A stretch of 6,075 nucleotides of DNA from an uncultured Actinomycetes bacterium (GTDB lineage: Bacteria; Actinomycetota; Thermoleophilia; Solirubrobacterales; Solirubrobacteraceae). Under the pieces are notes generated by a model. It was not told the origin of the DNA, did no database searches, and was given only the letters and a program-made list of their open reading frames with translations. Made by a program: the position numbers and the translations under genes. Location of the stretch: positions 1-6,075 of the forward strand of contig CALAQT010000132.1 in NCBI GenBank assembly GCA_937888775.1, written 5' to 3'. Within the stretch, counting starts at the first letter, position 1. The number at the start of each line of letters is the position of its first letter. Shown one piece after another: positions 5,315-6,075 of this stretch.

Positions 5315-6042
5315 GGCGCCACGCCTTCCTGCTCGTGGTGATCGCCTCGCTGCTGATCGCCGCCTGTGGTGGCTCCGGCCGCTCCGTCTCCGCCACCAGC
5401 AGCGCGAGTTCGCCTACCGTGACCAGCGCCTCGCACTCCGGCGCCGCGACGAGCGCCTCGCGCTCGGGCGCCGCGACGAGCGCCTCGCGCTCGGGCGCCG
5501 CGACGAGCTCCTCCAGCTCCGGCGCCGCGACGAGCGCCTCGCGCTCGGGCGCCGCGACGAGCTCCTCCAGCTCCGGCGCCGCGACGAGCGCCTCGCGCTC
5601 GGGCGCCGCGACGAGCTCCTCCAGCTCCGGCGCCGCGACGAGCGCCTCGCGCTCGGGCGCCGCGACGAGCTCCTCCAGCTCCGGCGCCGCGACGAGCGCC
5701 TCGCGCTCGGGCGCCGCGACGAGCTCCTCCAGCTCCGGCGCCGCGACGAGCGCCTCGCGCTCGGGCGCCGCGACGAGCTCCTCCAGCTCCGGCGCCGCGA
5801 CGAGCGCCTCGCGCTCGGGCGCCGCGACGAGCTCCTCCAGCTCCGGCGCCGCGACGAGCTCGACCGCTTCGGCGAGTGGGTCGCAGTCGTTGTCGACCGG
5901 CGCCGCCGCCCGGGCCCGCAACAGCGACATCCGCCTCCCGGTGACGTTCGCGATCGGGGCGGGCGGATCGCTGGCGCCACCGGAGATTGCCGTGCCCAAG
6001 AACATCGACATCGATCTAACCCGTAGTTACCTGGGTCTGTGA
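5311..6042 (+). CDS. Repeat-stalk lipoprotein, Ser/Ala/Thr-rich, C-terminal domain possibly frameshifted
   Basis: From GTG 5311 (four-base overlap with the RAM gene's stop) comes a 243-residue protein. A signal peptide with RRH, a hydrophobic core (6-18) and lipobox IAAC places the lipidated Cys at residue 19, so it is exported and membrane-anchored. Residues about 43-183 are nine-residue units, SGAATSASR alternating with SGAATSSSS, a flexible stalk with many possible O-glycosylation sites. After a Ser/Ala/Thr-rich linker, a short non-repeat part contains LPVTFAIGAGGSLAPPEIAV and then NIDIDLT before the frame ends in TRSYLGL. The first part resembles the opening strands of a cupredoxin-like domain that I would expect to continue. 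Frames shifted by one base after about 6021 stay open to the window edge, so a frameshift is possible. The lipobox and coupling identify this as the true frame among several open through the repeats. Function is unknown. Confidence 0.8.
   Translation: MRRHAFLLVVIASLLIAACGGSGRSVSATSSASSPTVTSASHSGAATSASRSGAATSASRSGAATSSSSSGAATSASRSGAATSSSSSGAATSASRSGAATSSSSSGAATSASRSGAATSSSSSGAATSASRSGAATSSSSSGAATSASRSGAATSSSSSGAATSASRSGAATSSSSSGAATSSTASASGSQSLSTGAAARARNSDIRLPVTFAIGAGGSLAPPEIAVPKNIDIDLTRSYLGL
5440..5859. repeat. Array of seven identical 54-bp tandem repeats in the lipoprotein gene
   Basis: From 5467 to 5844 a 54-bp unit occurs seven times without a single difference. It is preceded by an extra first half-unit (5440-5466) and followed by a 15-base remnant (5845-5859). 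Each unit is two 27-bp halves that share GGCGCCGCGACGAGC and differ in their last 12 bases, encoding SGAATSASR and SGAATSSSS. A more diverged half-unit lies just before 5440 (TSASHS). Perfect identity points to recent expansion or ongoing homogenisation. Unit length is divisible by three, so copy-number change would lengthen or shorten the stalk without breaking the frame. Confidence 0.97.
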
Positions 6043-6075
6043 TCGGCGATCGCCCGCTGTGTCTGCGTTTTGGCG

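Noticed and set aside
5423..5860. CRISPR array
   Set aside because: Repeats are directly adjacent with no variable spacers, and are in-frame coding within a lipoprotein gene.
5235..6011. Long minus-strand frame through the repeats with a regular LVAAPELEE / LVAAPEREA pattern
   Set aside because: The repeat unit is 54 bp, a multiple of three, so a stop-free unit leaves several frames open along the whole array. This frame has no signal peptide, Shine-Dalgarno or non-repetitive domain. The plus-strand frame has a lipobox and a coupled start.
5145..6026. Plus-strand frame giving RRDERLALG / RRDELLQL repeats
   Set aside because: It starts inside the RAM gene in another frame, is extremely Arg-rich outside the repeats, and is open only because of the repeat length. 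Treated as a shadow.
6045..6054. GGCGATCGCC palindrome as an operator or HIP1-like element
   Set aside because: A single 10-bp palindrome in GC-rich DNA is expected by chance, and no second copy or flanking structure supports it.

Overview
This 6,075-base window is GC-rich, gene-dense bacterial DNA. It holds no RNA gene, IS element, CRISPR array or phage module. High GC, frequent GTG starts, TANNNT -10-like hexamers just upstream of starts that lack Shine-Dalgarno sequences, and the gene set point to an actinobacterium. A csrA gene, unusual for most Actinomycetota, and the mix of a stand-alone DUF2090 aldolase, a GCS2 ligase and a Ser/Ala/Thr-rich lipoprotein make a Thermoleophilia/Solirubrobacterales-type organism my best guess. 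That placement is inference.

Left part (1-931): a truncated minus-strand gene with a possible helix-turn-helix runs off the left edge. Divergent from it is csrA (start best placed at 337), with a candidate promoter and several GGA motifs in its presumed leader, one of them at its Shine-Dalgarno. A small basic single-span membrane protein (596-841, minus) converges on csrA.

Middle (932-3053): a divergent pair. A stand-alone aldolase of the DUF2090 / 2-deoxy-5-keto-gluconate-6-phosphate aldolase type reads left. A glutamate-cysteine ligase family 2 (YbdK-like) carboxylate-amine ligase reads right. The 100-base spacer between their preferred starts carries a perfect 12-bp tandem duplication.

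Right part (3183-6042): five plus-strand genes with tight spacing, probably one or two transcription units. They are a rhomboid-fold membrane protein with an N-terminal zinc ribbon and no catalytic residues, an unknown small helical protein, a UPF0173 metallo-beta-lactamase-fold hydrolase, a stand-alone RAM (Lrp/AsnC effector) domain, and a lipoprotein. The last three junctions are a 6-base gap and two 4-base GTGA overlaps, so translational coupling is likely. The lipoprotein stalk is encoded by seven identical 54-bp repeats. Its C-terminal domain may be cut short by a frameshift at the right edge.

No recognisable defence, biosynthetic or mobile system is present. The points most worth a second look are the catalytically dead zinc-ribbon rhomboid, the identical 54-bp array with paired-base covariation between its half-units, possible CsrA autoregulation, and a recurring leaderless-promoter pattern.
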